A stretch of DNA of 64,000 nt from UMGS1251 sp036666555 (lineage in GTDB: Bacteria > Bacillota > Clostridia > Lachnospirales > Lachnospiraceae). The position numbers and the translations under genes were made by a program. Shown here one piece after another: positions 1 through 8,781 of the stretch. The stretch spans positions 62,001-126,000 of the forward strand of contig JAVWVS010000001.1 of assembly GCA_036666555.1 (NCBI GenBank), in the 5' to 3' direction. Under the pieces are notes generated by a model, which was not told the DNA's origin, did not search any database, and was given only the letters and a program-made list of their open reading frames with translations. Numbering within the stretch: the first letter of the stretch is position 1; every line of letters starts with the position of its first letter.

Positions 1-140
1 AAGGAAAAGGAACATCGGTTACCTGGGATGTAAGTGGAAAGGTAACGGATATTGTTTACACTACCAAAGATAAGAAGTATCAAGCTGTTTATGCGGCTCC
101 CGTTGATGGAAAAGCAACATGGACAGTGAAGAAGATTTAA
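1..140 (+). CDS. C-terminal end of an unidentified protein at the head of the pilus operon
   Basis: The left edge cuts this gene. The reading frame begins at base 3 and gives 45 codons ending in a TAA at 138-140, closing with the residues ATWTVKKI. The fragment is rich in Thr, Lys, Val and Tyr, like the beta-rich C-terminal end of a pilin or other surface protein. It lies 36 bases before another pilin-like gene in a type IV pilus operon, so a pilin or pilin-accessory role is a reasonable inference, but nothing in the fragment proves it. Confidence 0.6.
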   Translation, partial: GKGTSVTWDVSGKVTDIVYTTKDKKYQAVYAAPVDGKATWTVKKI

Positions 141-176
141 ATAGGATGCTGTTGCACAGGATAGAGGGTATACAGA

Positions 177-644
177 TTGGATGAGAAGCGATCCGAAGAC
201 AAGAAAAAGAAAAAGCAGAATCACACCCAAGGTTTTTTGTCGAAATTAGATGTATGGATTCTTCTTGTGCTAGTACTGATATTGGTGGCAGTTGCAGTTC
301 CGGTTACTAGGCATTATTTACAGTTGGGAAAAGCAAGAGAAGTATTAACATCAGCTAAGACGGTGAAGTTGGCAATTCAAGCGACTGCTTATGATTATTA
401 TGCAAAAGAGCAAAAACTCGAGGATTCTTCTAGCCGAAATGGTTTAGCAGATGGAGCAGAAGAGAAAGTTCTTACGTTGGCAGGTAGCCAAGGGAAGATT
501 TGGTATGTGGATTTCAACACCGATACAATGGAACTTAGGGAGTTGAATTATACGCAGAACGGTTATTCGGCTATATATAAAAATGCCGGAGCAGATGGAA
601 AAGGATGGAATGTGTACCGCTTGGACCATCTGATTAAGCATTAG
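177..644 (+). CDS. Divergent pilin-like (minor pseudopilin) protein
   Basis: This 155-residue protein has a very basic cytoplasmic head (residues 5-14 mostly Lys, Asp, Glu), then GFLSKLDVW leading into one hydrophobic helix at about residues 26-45, ending in AVPVTRHYL. That is the layout of a type IV pilin N-terminus (G, F, hydrophobic helix, AVP). However, the usual GFTLVE motif is altered and the conserved Glu at position 5 of the mature protein is not where expected. The rest is a short globular domain. The start is TTG at 177, chosen because AGAGGG lies 9 bases upstream and no in-frame ATG exists before the helix. It sits directly before the prepilin peptidase gene. It may be a minor pilin or a membrane-anchored assembly factor. 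Confidence 0.65.
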   Translation: MDEKRSEDKKKKKQNHTQGFLSKLDVWILLVLVLILVAVAVPVTRHYLQLGKAREVLTSAKTVKLAIQATAYDYYAKEQKLEDSSSRNGLADGAEEKVLTLAGSQGKIWYVDFNTDTMELRELNYTQNGYSAIYKNAGADGKGWNVYRLDHLIKH

Positions 645-652
645 ATTATGAG

Positions 653-684
653 TGCCTTTTGTAGTATGATATCTACAAAAGGCA
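653..684 (+). terminator. Perfect 12-bp hairpin between minor pilin and pilD
   Basis: TGCCTTTTGTAG at 653-664 is followed by an 8-base loop and its exact reverse complement at 673-684, then ATTTTA. The stem begins 8 bases after the pilin-like stop codon. The T-tract is short, so this may be a weak terminator or an RNA-stabilising hairpin that sets different expression for pilin and assembly genes. Its function is inferred. Confidence 0.5.
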
Positions 685-744
685 ATTTTAAATTTAGATG
701 GGAAGAGACAGTGAATTTCCCAAGAGAGGTGGACGTACCGACAG

Positions 745-1539
745 ATGACAATCATGGGAATGACAGCAGTGATTATGCTATTTGTATTTTTATTGGGAGC
801 ATCGGTATTTTCATTTGTAAACGTATTGATTTACCGGGTGCCGAAGCAGCTTCCTTTTGGAAATGAGAGAAGTTTTTGCCCCCAGTGTGGGCAGGCATTA
901 AAAGGATATGACATGATTCCGGTTTTTAGTTATTTGCTATTAGGCGGAAAGTGCCGTTATTGTAAGTGCAGGATATCACCCAGATATCCTTTGATTGAGA
1001 CCTTGGGCGGAATATTGGCTGTTTGGTCGGTTTATTATTTTGGACAATCCGAAATGTACAGCGGAAAAAGTATGGGACAGGCAGTACTGGTGTTTTTGTT
1101 GCTGGCATTACTGACTGCTGTGACATTTGTAGATATAGATACTTTGGAGATTCCCAATGGGTTTGTGCTGGCGGTTTTGGTACTGGCTGTGGGAGCGGTC
1201 TTTTTATTTCCGGAGGTGAAACTTTGGGAACGAGGCGTAGGGATTTTGTGTGTCAGTGTACCACTTGCCTTGATTACGCTGGCAGTGCCGGGGGCATTTG
1301 GGGGTGGTGACATGAAATTGATGGCAGCTCTTGGAGCGTTCTTGGGATGGAAGTTAACGGTAGTGGCATTTTTTCTCGCAGTGTTGACCGGAGGAGGGTA
1401 TGGAATCTATCTGTTGGCTACACGAAAAAAGGGAAGAAAAGAGCACTTTGCATTTGGACCGTTTTTGTGTGTGGGAGCTATGCTCTCCATTTTTTGGGGT
1501 GCAGATTTAATGAGATGGTATTTTGGATTTTTACAATAA
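745..1539 (+). CDS. pilD: Prepilin peptidase / N-methyltransferase (PilD, A24 family)
   Basis: This membrane aspartic protease cleaves class III leader peptides from prepilins and normally methylates the new N-terminus. The N-terminal domain carries the paired cysteine motifs CPQCG and CRYCKC (about residues 45-75) that bind zinc in PilD/GspO, followed by ISPRYPLIE. The peptidase domain has both catalytic aspartates, in FVDIDTLEIPNG and GGGDMKLMAALG. About seven hydrophobic helices cover the 264 residues, a normal family length. ATG 745 has a GAGAGGTGG ribosome site ending 12 bases upstream. It is the second complete gene of the pilus cluster, and its substrates are probably the prepilin at 7845-8732 and the pilin-like protein at 177-644. 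Confidence 0.95.
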   Translation: MTIMGMTAVIMLFVFLLGASVFSFVNVLIYRVPKQLPFGNERSFCPQCGQALKGYDMIPVFSYLLLGGKCRYCKCRISPRYPLIETLGGILAVWSVYYFGQSEMYSGKSMGQAVLVFLLLALLTAVTFVDIDTLEIPNGFVLAVLVLAVGAVFLFPEVKLWERGVGILCVSVPLALITLAVPGAFGGGDMKLMAALGAFLGWKLTVVAFFLAVLTGGGYGIYLLATRKKGRKEHFAFGPFLCVGAMLSIFWGADLMRWYFGFLQ

Positions 1540-1561
1540 GGAGATTTAAAGGGGGCGTCAT

Positions 1562-2764
1562 ATGCCAAACTACAAGTATACGGCGAAAAACAGCGCAGGA
1601 AAAAAAGTACATGGAACCAGAGAAGCAGCAGACGAGACGGCGCTTTATCAAGCGCTTAAGTTGGAAGGCACTTATCTGGTGACCAGTCAAAATGCAGACA
1701 GTGTGAGACAAAAAGGGCAAGGAAAATTAAAAAACCAGGTGCTCATTGATTTTTGTAGGCAATTGGGAACACTACTGGGAGCGGGCGTCACCTTGGTGCG
1801 TGCATTGAATATTATTGCAGAGGAAGAGGGATTAAAGCCGGCTTACAAAGCGGTGTATCTGGATCTTATCGAACTGATTCGTCAGGGAATTCCCCTATCG
1901 GATGCCATGGAACGCCAAGGGAAAGCATTTCCCATCTTATTAGTCAGTATGATGCGTTCGGCAGAGGCCAACGGAAATCTGGATCAGACGGCCAGACGTA
2001 TGGCCACTCATTATGAAAAAGAACGAAAACTCAATGGAAAAGTGGTTAGTGCCATGATTTATCCAATGATTTTAAGTGGATTATTGGTGTTGGTGGTCAT
2101 TTTTATCTTGGTATTTCTGGTGCCCCAGTTTCAGGACATTTTTGACCAGATGGAAACACTTCCTATGCCTACCGTGATATTGCTTGGGCTGAGCAATGGA
2201 ATCAAACAGCACTGGATGTTCATTTTACTGATTCTGGCAGTGGTGGTCATCGGTGCCCAGATGTTATTTCGGATTCCGGCGGTGCATTTATGGAAGGACC
2301 ATATGAAGCTACGGATTCCCGTTATTGGGAAATTGTTAAAAAAGATTTATACAGCCCGGTTTGCTCGGACGCTGAGTTCTCTTTACAGCAGCGGATTGCC
2401 CATTGTGGCTGCACTGCAAATCGGAAGTACCACCATTGGAAATGTCTATCTGGAATCACAGTTTGGAGGAGCCATTGCCAGGGTTCGTTCCGGAGAACCA
2501 CTGTCCAAAGCACTGAAAGAAATAGAGGGTTTTCAACAAAAACTATCTTCCACGGTGCTGGTGGGAGAAGAAACCGGTAGTTTGGATGAGATGTTAGATG
2601 CCATGGCGGAAAGCTTTGATTTCGAAGCTGAGAAGGCACTGGAAAAGTTAGTGACACTGTTGGAACCGGTATTAATTGTAGTGATGGGTGTTGTAGTCGG
2701 GTTCGTGGTAGTTGCGGTGATTTTGCCCATTTATCAGTCCTATGCAGTGATAGAACAAGGATAG
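1562..2764 (+). CDS. pilC: Type IV pilus inner-membrane platform protein (PilC/GspF family)
   Basis: PilC is the polytopic membrane platform on which the PilB and PilT ATPases act to add or remove pilin subunits. The 400-residue protein has the standard duplicated T2SSF architecture. One cytoplasmic helical domain covers about residues 65-190 (FCRQLGTLLGAGVTLVRAL) and a second covers about 265-390 (FARTLSSLYSSGLPIVAAL). Transmembrane helices follow each, near 165-190, 210-235 and 370-395. The start at ATG 1562 follows AAAGGGGGCG. It is 22 bases downstream of pilD and 10 bases upstream of the PilM-like gene, so it is clearly co-transcribed. Confidence 0.95.
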   Translation: MPNYKYTAKNSAGKKVHGTREAADETALYQALKLEGTYLVTSQNADSVRQKGQGKLKNQVLIDFCRQLGTLLGAGVTLVRALNIIAEEEGLKPAYKAVYLDLIELIRQGIPLSDAMERQGKAFPILLVSMMRSAEANGNLDQTARRMATHYEKERKLNGKVVSAMIYPMILSGLLVLVVIFILVFLVPQFQDIFDQMETLPMPTVILLGLSNGIKQHWMFILLILAVVVIGAQMLFRIPAVHLWKDHMKLRIPVIGKLLKKIYTARFARTLSSLYSSGLPIVAALQIGSTTIGNVYLESQFGGAIARVRSGEPLSKALKEIEGFQQKLSSTVLVGEETGSLDEMLDAMAESFDFEAEKALEKLVTLLEPVLIVVMGVVVGFVVVAVILPIYQSYAVIEQG

Positions 2765-2774
2765 GAGGCTTCAT

Positions 2775-4268
2775 ATGAATACAGTTATTTATTTATCCAA
2801 TAGTAATATCCAGATTGCCATCGGGGAGAGTGGAAAGAAAAGTGCATCCATTCAGAAACTTTATAGTATAGATATTGCAGAGGGAAGTCTATTAAATGGA
2901 GTTATTATCTCCGAGGGACAGTTACAAAAAGAACTGTCCTCTATTTGGGAAGGGATGAAACTTCCCAAAAAAAGAATTCGTCTCATCATTGACAGTACCC
3001 AGTTCTTTACCAGAACTATTACCCTTCCCCAATTAAATGAAAAAAAGACCCAACTGCTGTTGCAAAAGGAATTTGCAGAAATCGAGAATTCGGCGGAATA
3101 CTTGTTCGATTACCGTCCCGTTCAACCGGATCAAAAGACCGGTCTGGTGCAGATTCTTGCCGTTGCAGTGGAAAAGAATTTTATCCGGAGTTATGTAGAA
3201 TTTTTTAAGGAACTCAATATCGAAATAGGAAGCATTGATATTGCACTGAACGGGCAGCTAAAGGTCTACGAAAGAGTGCCTCAGGCGAATCGAGGCACCT
3301 TTATCTCTACTTGTCTGGAGGACAATAATCTGGTCAGTACATTAATGGTGGATGGACAGTTTCAATATTTTAACCGTGCCCGTTTATTTGCAGCCCATGG
3401 AACCGAAGAATTTGGCGTAGAGGTGGCGAGAACCATCAGTGGGATTATGCAGTTTCATGCTACCCAAAAGGATGAACATCAGTTGGAGCAGATTATCTTA
3501 TGTGGCTTTGAGGAAGGGGATTATCAAGTGTCCCTAGAAGCGTTGAAAGGTCTTGAGATAGAGGCGGGAGTGTCAAAAGAGGAACCACCGTTTCAGATGC
3601 CGGACAAAGAGAATCTGGTGACCGATAAAAAGATGGTAGGAGAAGTTCCCCGGGTATCGGATTATCTTTTTGTGGCTGGAGGCTTATTGACCACGGCCAA
3701 GGATCTTAATTTCTATAAGAAATATATGCAAAGCACCAAGCAAAAAGAAAATGCAGGGTTGTCTTTTCAACAGATAGTCGCTCCGGTGTGCGTGTTGGGA
3801 GTGTGCCTGCTGATATCGGCGGTGCTTTTGGGAGTAAATTTTCAGAAACAATATACGTTAAACAAGGTGAACCAATATCTAAAGGATGACCAGACGAAGA
3901 AATTAAGAGGGCAAGCCAAGGAACTGACTCAAGAAAGCATGGAGCAACAAGAAAGTATTACCGCTGCCAATACCATGGAACAGGTGCTTGCTTCTTTTCC
4001 CAAGGCCAATACGAAAGTAGAAGAGCAGGTCAAAGGGTGTGCAGGAACCAAGGTGACCATTACCGTGGATGCGTATGAGGCAGCCACCGGGGTCTACCAG
4101 TTTACAGCTATGGCGGCGCAGGTAACGGACATTTATGATTTTATCAATCAATTAGAGGGAACCAAGTTATTTGCAGATTTGGAGTATTCGGGTTATAATT
4201 TTACAGAAGAAACGGCACAGTATGATATTCATGTCAGTGGATACTTAAGCGAAACCGCAGGAAAATAA
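2775..4268 (+). CDS. pilM: PilM-PilN fusion protein (GspL-like pilus assembly factor)
   Basis: Residues 1 to about 330 form an actin-like PilM domain: the opening MNTVIYLSNSNIQIAIG matches the phosphate-1 segment, and the IIDSTQFFTRTITLP region and the FNRARLFA segment fit PilM. A single transmembrane helix follows near residues 340-360 (VCVLGVCLLISAVLLG). After it come a coiled segment and an extracytoplasmic ferredoxin-like domain typical of PilN (about 365-497). In proteobacteria PilM and PilN are separate proteins held together by the PilN N-terminus. Here they are one 497-residue chain, the same arrangement as GspL in type II secretion. It is followed after 15 bases by the PilO gene. Confidence 0.85.
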   Translation: MNTVIYLSNSNIQIAIGESGKKSASIQKLYSIDIAEGSLLNGVIISEGQLQKELSSIWEGMKLPKKRIRLIIDSTQFFTRTITLPQLNEKKTQLLLQKEFAEIENSAEYLFDYRPVQPDQKTGLVQILAVAVEKNFIRSYVEFFKELNIEIGSIDIALNGQLKVYERVPQANRGTFISTCLEDNNLVSTLMVDGQFQYFNRARLFAAHGTEEFGVEVARTISGIMQFHATQKDEHQLEQIILCGFEEGDYQVSLEALKGLEIEAGVSKEEPPFQMPDKENLVTDKKMVGEVPRVSDYLFVAGGLLTTAKDLNFYKKYMQSTKQKENAGLSFQQIVAPVCVLGVCLLISAVLLGVNFQKQYTLNKVNQYLKDDQTKKLRGQAKELTQESMEQQESITAANTMEQVLASFPKANTKVEEQVKGCAGTKVTITVDAYEAATGVYQFTAMAAQVTDIYDFINQLEGTKLFADLEYSGYNFTEETAQYDIHVSGYLSETAGK

Positions 4269-4283
4269 GAAAGGGGAAAACAG

Positions 4284-4976
4284 ATGGTACTTACGAAGCG
4301 CGATAAAACACTTTTACAGTTTTTGGCAATTGCAGTTATTTTAGTGGCGTTTGGTTCGTTGCTCATTTTCCCACAATGGAACAAGATGGGGAAGCTTAGT
4401 GATCGGGTGGCGGAAAAAAAGCTGGAACAAAAGGAAGTACAGATGTCCATTCAGCAGATTCCACTGCTACAGCAGCAGATCAAGGATAACCAGACCACCT
4501 ATGAAACGGCAGTGAAGGATTTCTATCCCATGATGGAGTCTCATGAGATTGAGCGAATGATTACGAAAATGATTCTGGATCAGGGGTTGTCATCTTATGA
4601 TTTGGAAGTATCCAGTAGACCTGCACGAAGTACCATGCTACCCTATTTCGCATCGGCCCAGGCAGTTGCTATGGGACTTAGCGAGGAACAGATTACCCAG
4701 GCTCAGCAGTCACAGACCGACGTGCAGCAAGATACCACAACCGAGGATGCCAAGGATGGTCAGAAGATTCTATACTCTTCCCGTGTCCATGTAACGGTGG
4801 TAGGCAATCGAGACAATATGAAGAAATTGATAGATACCTTATACGATAGCCATCCTTCCATTCGTATTACCGGATACAGTGTAGACTCGGAAACGGTGAT
4901 GAATCGGGAAACTCAGACCACAGCAGATTTGTCTACGCTGAATCTGGGGCTGGAACTTTATATGTGTGCAAAATAG
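4284..4976 (+). CDS. pilO: PilO-like type IV pilus alignment protein
   Basis: This 230-residue bitopic protein has a short basic cytoplasmic N-terminus, one transmembrane helix at about residues 13-30 (IAVILVAFGSLLIFPQW), a coiled coil (about 32-70, ending QQIKDNQTTYETA) and a C-terminal alpha/beta domain. This is the PilO/GspM layout. It is expected to pair with the PilN half of the preceding fusion protein. A Gln/Thr-rich stretch around residues 138-155 is a likely flexible loop. Assignment rests on layout and operon position because PilO sequences are poorly conserved. Confidence 0.75.
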   Translation: MVLTKRDKTLLQFLAIAVILVAFGSLLIFPQWNKMGKLSDRVAEKKLEQKEVQMSIQQIPLLQQQIKDNQTTYETAVKDFYPMMESHEIERMITKMILDQGLSSYDLEVSSRPARSTMLPYFASAQAVAMGLSEEQITQAQQSQTDVQQDTTTEDAKDGQKILYSSRVHVTVVGNRDNMKKLIDTLYDSHPSIRITGYSVDSETVMNRETQTTADLSTLNLGLELYMCAK

Positions 4977-5011
4977 AGAAGGAAAAGTAGTACGGAAAGT
5001 AGGATGGGTGA

Positions 5012-6685
5012 ATGAAGAATATTCCGATTGGTGAGGTCTTAGAAGAATATGGATATATCACGTCAGAGCAGGTAGACCAAGCCTTGGCTTATCAGAAGGA
5101 GCACAAGGACAAGAGGCTTGGGCGGATCCTGATTGAACAAGGATATGTGACGGAAAGACAGATGTTGGAAGCATTGACACAACGTCTGAATTTAGAGATG
5201 GTGAATATTGATGAACTGAATATCAACGAGGAGGCGGTAGGAAAGATTCCGCGTTCTTTGGCGATTAAATATAGCATTCTGGCATTTGAAATGAAGGGAA
5301 ACAATCTATCCGTAGCATTGAATGACCCTTTGAACTTTTATGCGTTGGAGGATATTCGTCAGTTGACCGGGATGCATCTGAAAATCTATTTAGCAGAGAT
5401 GCTTCCCCTGACCAATGCGTTGGAATATTACTATGCGGAGGTATCTGCAAAAAAGGCAGCGGTGCAGGCCAATGCCAGTATGGAGCATCTGGAGGAAGTA
5501 CAAATAGATGAAATCCGGGATGAGATTGACAGTGATGTGCCAATTATTAAGCTGTTAAATACTCTGGTGTTACGGGCATACAATACCGATGCCAGTGATA
5601 TTCATATTGAACCTTTTGAGCATCAGACCTTAGTGCGGATGCGAATCGACGGAACACTGGTGGACTATGTGACGCTGAAGCGTTCTTTGCATACGTCTTT
5701 GATTGCTCGGATTAAAATTATGGGAAACATGGATATTGCAGAAAAGCGGGTGCCGCAAGACGGTCATTTTAAAATGAATCTGGAAAATGACAATATTAAT
5801 ATGCGTGTATCGGTAATCCCTACGGTGTATGGGGAAAAAGCGGTATTGCGGCTGCTGAGTAATCGTGCCCCTATTGATCACAGCAAGACTTTTGGAATGA
5901 CAGAGGCCAATTTCGAAAAGTTTCACCCATTTTTAAGCTCTCCCAATGGCATCTTGTATTTGACGGGGCCTACGGGTTCGGGGAAAACCACCACGTTGTA
6001 TATGATTTTACAGGAACTACTAAAACGCAATGTGAATATTTCCACTATCGAAGATCCGGTGGAGAAGAATTTGGAACGTGTGAATCAGATGCAGGTGAAT
6101 GTAATGTCCGGTCTGACCTTTGAAATGGGTTTGCGTGCCTTGTTGCGGCAGGATCCGGATATTATTATGGTAGGGGAGACAAGAGATGCAGAGACGGCAT
6201 CGATTTCCGTCCGTGCGGCTATTACCGGACATTTGGTATTGTCCACACTCCATACCAATAATGCAGTATCTTCTATTGTGCGACTGCGGGACATGGGGTT
6301 GGAGCCTTATATGGTAGCCAATTCCCTGGTGGGAATTGTAGCCCAGCGTCTGGTGCGAAAGGTGTGCCCGGATTGCGGGGAAGTAATCGAAACCACGGAA
6401 CTAGACCGAGAAGTGCTAGGAGCGGATGTGAAAGTGGTGAAACGTGCAGTGGGATGTTCCAAGTGCAACAATACCGGATATAAAGGACGGGTAGCCATTC
6501 ATGAAATCGTCAGCATTGATCGGGAGATTCGTAAGATGATTGCAGCAGGAGAAACCATGGAAGCCATTCAAAATTATGCGGAACATGGTCAAGGGATGGA
6601 AACATTGCAGACCAGTGCGGCCAATTTGGTGCGACAAGGAATTACCACCATGGAAGAGTTATGGAAGATTGCGTATTATGTATAG
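5012..6685 (+). CDS. pilB: Type IV pilus extension ATPase PilB with MshEN domain
   Basis: This is the motor ATPase for pilus extension, 557 residues. The N-terminus (about 5-140) is a MshEN domain with two tandem copies of the motif known to bind cyclic di-GMP in MshE: one starting IGEVLEEYGYI and one starting RLGRILIEQGYV, each ending in ALxxQ or ALTQ. The core has Walker A GPTGSGKTT (about 323-331), an Asp box, Walker B DPDIIMVGETRD and a His box in STLHTN. A tetracysteine zinc site (CPDCG and CSKCNNTGYKGR, about 452-490) is typical of PilB/GspE. ATG 5012 follows AGGATGGG. Confidence 0.95.
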   Translation: MKNIPIGEVLEEYGYITSEQVDQALAYQKEHKDKRLGRILIEQGYVTERQMLEALTQRLNLEMVNIDELNINEEAVGKIPRSLAIKYSILAFEMKGNNLSVALNDPLNFYALEDIRQLTGMHLKIYLAEMLPLTNALEYYYAEVSAKKAAVQANASMEHLEEVQIDEIRDEIDSDVPIIKLLNTLVLRAYNTDASDIHIEPFEHQTLVRMRIDGTLVDYVTLKRSLHTSLIARIKIMGNMDIAEKRVPQDGHFKMNLENDNINMRVSVIPTVYGEKAVLRLLSNRAPIDHSKTFGMTEANFEKFHPFLSSPNGILYLTGPTGSGKTTTLYMILQELLKRNVNISTIEDPVEKNLERVNQMQVNVMSGLTFEMGLRALLRQDPDIIMVGETRDAETASISVRAAITGHLVLSTLHTNNAVSSIVRLRDMGLEPYMVANSLVGIVAQRLVRKVCPDCGEVIETTELDREVLGADVKVVKRAVGCSKCNNTGYKGRVAIHEIVSIDREIRKMIAAGETMEAIQNYAEHGQGMETLQTSAANLVRQGITTMEELWKIAYYV

Positions 6686-6709
6686 AAAAGAAAGGGTAGA
6701 GGCGTACCG

Positions 6710-7759
6710 ATGAAGCAAATGGAAGAGATTATCTTATTAGCCAGAGAACAGAATGCTTCTGACATTCATATTTCGGAAGGCTTACCGATGGCTTTTCGAA
6801 TCTGGGGACATTTAGCGGCAGGTCCCATACAGATGCATGGGGATGAAACCCGTGCAGCAATTCTGTCTTTACTAAATGACGACCAACGGAAACAATTAGA
6901 GCAAGGGGATGATGTGGATTTCGCAGTGCAGACCAAGGACGGGAACCGGCAGCGTGTCAATGTGTTTCGCCAACAAGGAAAACTGGCCGCTACCATTCGG
7001 CTGCTGAACAATCACATTCCTACGTTAGAAGAACTGGGACTTCCGGAAATCTTAGTGAATCTGGCCAGCCAGCCCAGAGGGCTGATTCTGGTAACCGGGC
7101 CTACCGGTAGCGGAAAATCCACCACGCTGGCCGCTATGATTGATTACATCAATCAAAGACGTGCCGAGCATATCGTCACCATTGAAGATCCCATCGAATA
7201 TGTGTATAAACAAGATCAATCCATTATCCACCAACGAGAAGTTGGGATGGATGTGAAAAGCTTCGCGGCGGCACTTCGCTCTGCCCTTCGCGAAGACCCG
7301 GATGTGATATTGGTAGGAGAAATGCGGGATTACGAAACCATTTCCGCTGCCCTTACTGCAGCAGAGACAGGCCATCTCGTGCTATCCACCCTACACACTA
7401 CCGGGGCGGCTCAGACCATCGACCGTATTATCGATGCATGTCCACCCAGCAGCCAAAGCCAGATTCGGACACAGCTTGCCGGGATCCTAAAAGGAATTGT
7501 GACCCAATGTCTGATTCCCCAAGAAGGGCCCAAAGGCAGAGTGGCGGCTACAGAAGTTCTGGTCGGAACCGATGCGGCACTCAACCTCATACGAGAAAAC
7601 AAATGCCACCAGATGAACACCATCATGCAGTCCGGGATGGCCAAAGGTATGCACACACTAAATGGAGATTTGGCAAAACTAACTAAAGCCGGGAAAATAT
7701 CCAAAGAAAATGCAAGCAGATATTCCAATGATTTACATGATTTGGAGCAATATCTTTAA
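6710..7759 (+). CDS. pilT: Pilus retraction ATPase PilT
   Basis: PilT disassembles the pilus and powers twitching motility. The 349-residue protein has the usual PilT length and motifs: an N-terminal PAS-like region with ASDIHISEGLPMAFRIWG, Walker A GPTGSGKST (about 130-138), Walker B DPDVILVGEMRD and the His box STLHTTGAAQTIDRI. It lacks the MshEN and zinc domains of PilB. The familiar C-terminal AIRNLI element is represented by LNLIRENK near residue 290. It closes the plus-strand pilus operon and predicts retractile pili. The 3' end abuts a palindromic repeat at 7768. Confidence 0.95.
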   Translation: MKQMEEIILLAREQNASDIHISEGLPMAFRIWGHLAAGPIQMHGDETRAAILSLLNDDQRKQLEQGDDVDFAVQTKDGNRQRVNVFRQQGKLAATIRLLNNHIPTLEELGLPEILVNLASQPRGLILVTGPTGSGKSTTLAAMIDYINQRRAEHIVTIEDPIEYVYKQDQSIIHQREVGMDVKSFAAALRSALREDPDVILVGEMRDYETISAALTAAETGHLVLSTLHTTGAAQTIDRIIDACPPSSQSQIRTQLAGILKGIVTQCLIPQEGPKGRVAATEVLVGTDAALNLIRENKCHQMNTIMQSGMAKGMHTLNGDLAKLTKAGKISKENASRYSNDLHDLEQYL

Positions 7760-7767
7760 CAATTGAC

Positions 7768-7810
7768 AATTGGGGACGTAGTCAACTTGAAGTTGACTAC
7801 GTCCCCAATT
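7768..7810. repeat. Near-perfect 21-bp-arm palindrome, copy 1 of a dispersed repeat
   Basis: The left arm at 7768-7788 (starts AATTGGGGACGTAGTC) is exactly complementary to the right arm at 7790-7810, with one base between. It fills the gap between convergent pilT and the minus-strand prepilin gene. The same 21-base left arm occurs again at 31317-31337 before pheS. No T-tract follows either arm, so it looks more like a REP/MITE-type element than a classical terminator. Confidence 0.8.
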
Positions 7811-7844
7811 AGCTTTAGTGGTGTCCCCAAATGAGGAATAAGCT

Positions 7845-8732
7845 TTATTCTTGGAGGTGAAATCCGAATGCTAACAGGCTTTGGATCACATCTGCTTCTG
7901 TCTTGCATCGGCTCAAATTAGCAATGCCTGCAGGATTCGTTGTTGTTTCATAAACTTTTCCATTGACATAGACAAGGTAGGCATTCCAACTGTTTTGTAT
8001 ATTTTGGGGATTACTGCCATCGTTTGGCGTGGCAAACAGTATGGTTAAGTTAGAGTCAATAGCACCCTCTTTTCCAGTGGAAATATAGTAAGGCTGCCAA
8101 TAAAGTGATTTTTCTTTTTTACATGCTTCAGATTGAAGGAAGGCGGGATCTACTTGTGGCAGAAGACCATCTTTTTGCATGTTTAAGTAGAGTTGGGTTG
8201 CTTCTTCTCGAGACAACCATTTCGTCAGACTGGTATCATCTTGATACATTTTTTGAATGGCGTTCTGATAAGATTGTATAAATTCTTCCAATGGTGTGTA
8301 GATATTTACATCTTCAATGGAATAATGCGGTGTTTTTTCAACATCATACTTCACGCCAATTCCATTTTGGGACTTATAGGAAAGTTTTGTAATTTTTAGA
8401 GTTGGGTTGTTAGAAGTTCCATCGGAGTTATTGAAAAGTCCATCAAAACTAGGAGTGCCCTGAATAGCACCATTGACACCGGCTAGTTTGACGGCAGCTG
8501 TATTGTCAATGCCTAGGGAAATGACGTCATTTTTTTCATATTTTTCCATATAAAGACTTTGTGCGGTGGCGACCACCTGTCGACATTCCGTGAGGGCATC
8601 TTTTTTGTTCTGTGAGTCAATATAGTGAGTGAACGCAGGCACTGCCATTCCCATTAAAATGCCCAAGATAACCAGTACCACAATGAGTTCTACCAAGGTA
8701 AATCCTTTATTTTGTTTTTGCTTTTTTTTCAT
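7845..8732 (-). CDS. Type IV prepilin with canonical class III leader
   Basis: The protein starts MKKKQKQNKGFTLVELIVV, a textbook prepilin leader: a basic head, the G-F cleavage site, Glu at mature position 5 and a hydrophobic helix running to AVPAF. The start is set at ATG 8732 because AGGTGG lies 8 bases upstream. A GTG four codons further up overlaps that ribosome site and is rejected. The 295-residue chain is long for a major pilin. The mature globular region has two cysteines spaced far apart (DALTECRQV and LQSEACKK). It could be the major pilin, a tip pilin or a pseudopilin. It is transcribed toward pilT from a promoter back to back with that of the adhesin gene. Confidence 0.9.
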   Translation of the reverse strand: MKKKQKQNKGFTLVELIVVLVILGILMGMAVPAFTHYIDSQNKKDALTECRQVVATAQSLYMEKYEKNDVISLGIDNTAAVKLAGVNGAIQGTPSFDGLFNNSDGTSNNPTLKITKLSYKSQNGIGVKYDVEKTPHYSIEDVNIYTPLEEFIQSYQNAIQKMYQDDTSLTKWLSREEATQLYLNMQKDGLLPQVDPAFLQSEACKKEKSLYWQPYYISTGKEGAIDSNLTILFATPNDGSNPQNIQNSWNAYLVYVNGKVYETTTNPAGIANLSRCKTEADVIQSLLAFGFHLQE

Positions 8733-8781
8733 ATGATATTCCACCTAACTTGCACTGTACAATCCGTTGGCCTACAAGTCC

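Noticed and set aside
648..866. Plus-strand frame of 72 codons overlapping the start of pilD
   Set aside because: It runs through the perfect hairpin and is the wrong frame of the prepilin peptidase, whose motifs are clear in the other frame.
2322..2774. Minus-strand frame of 150 codons opposite pilC
   Set aside because: It is a shadow of the PilC coding frame, rich in Pro, Gln and Trp as is common in antisense translations.
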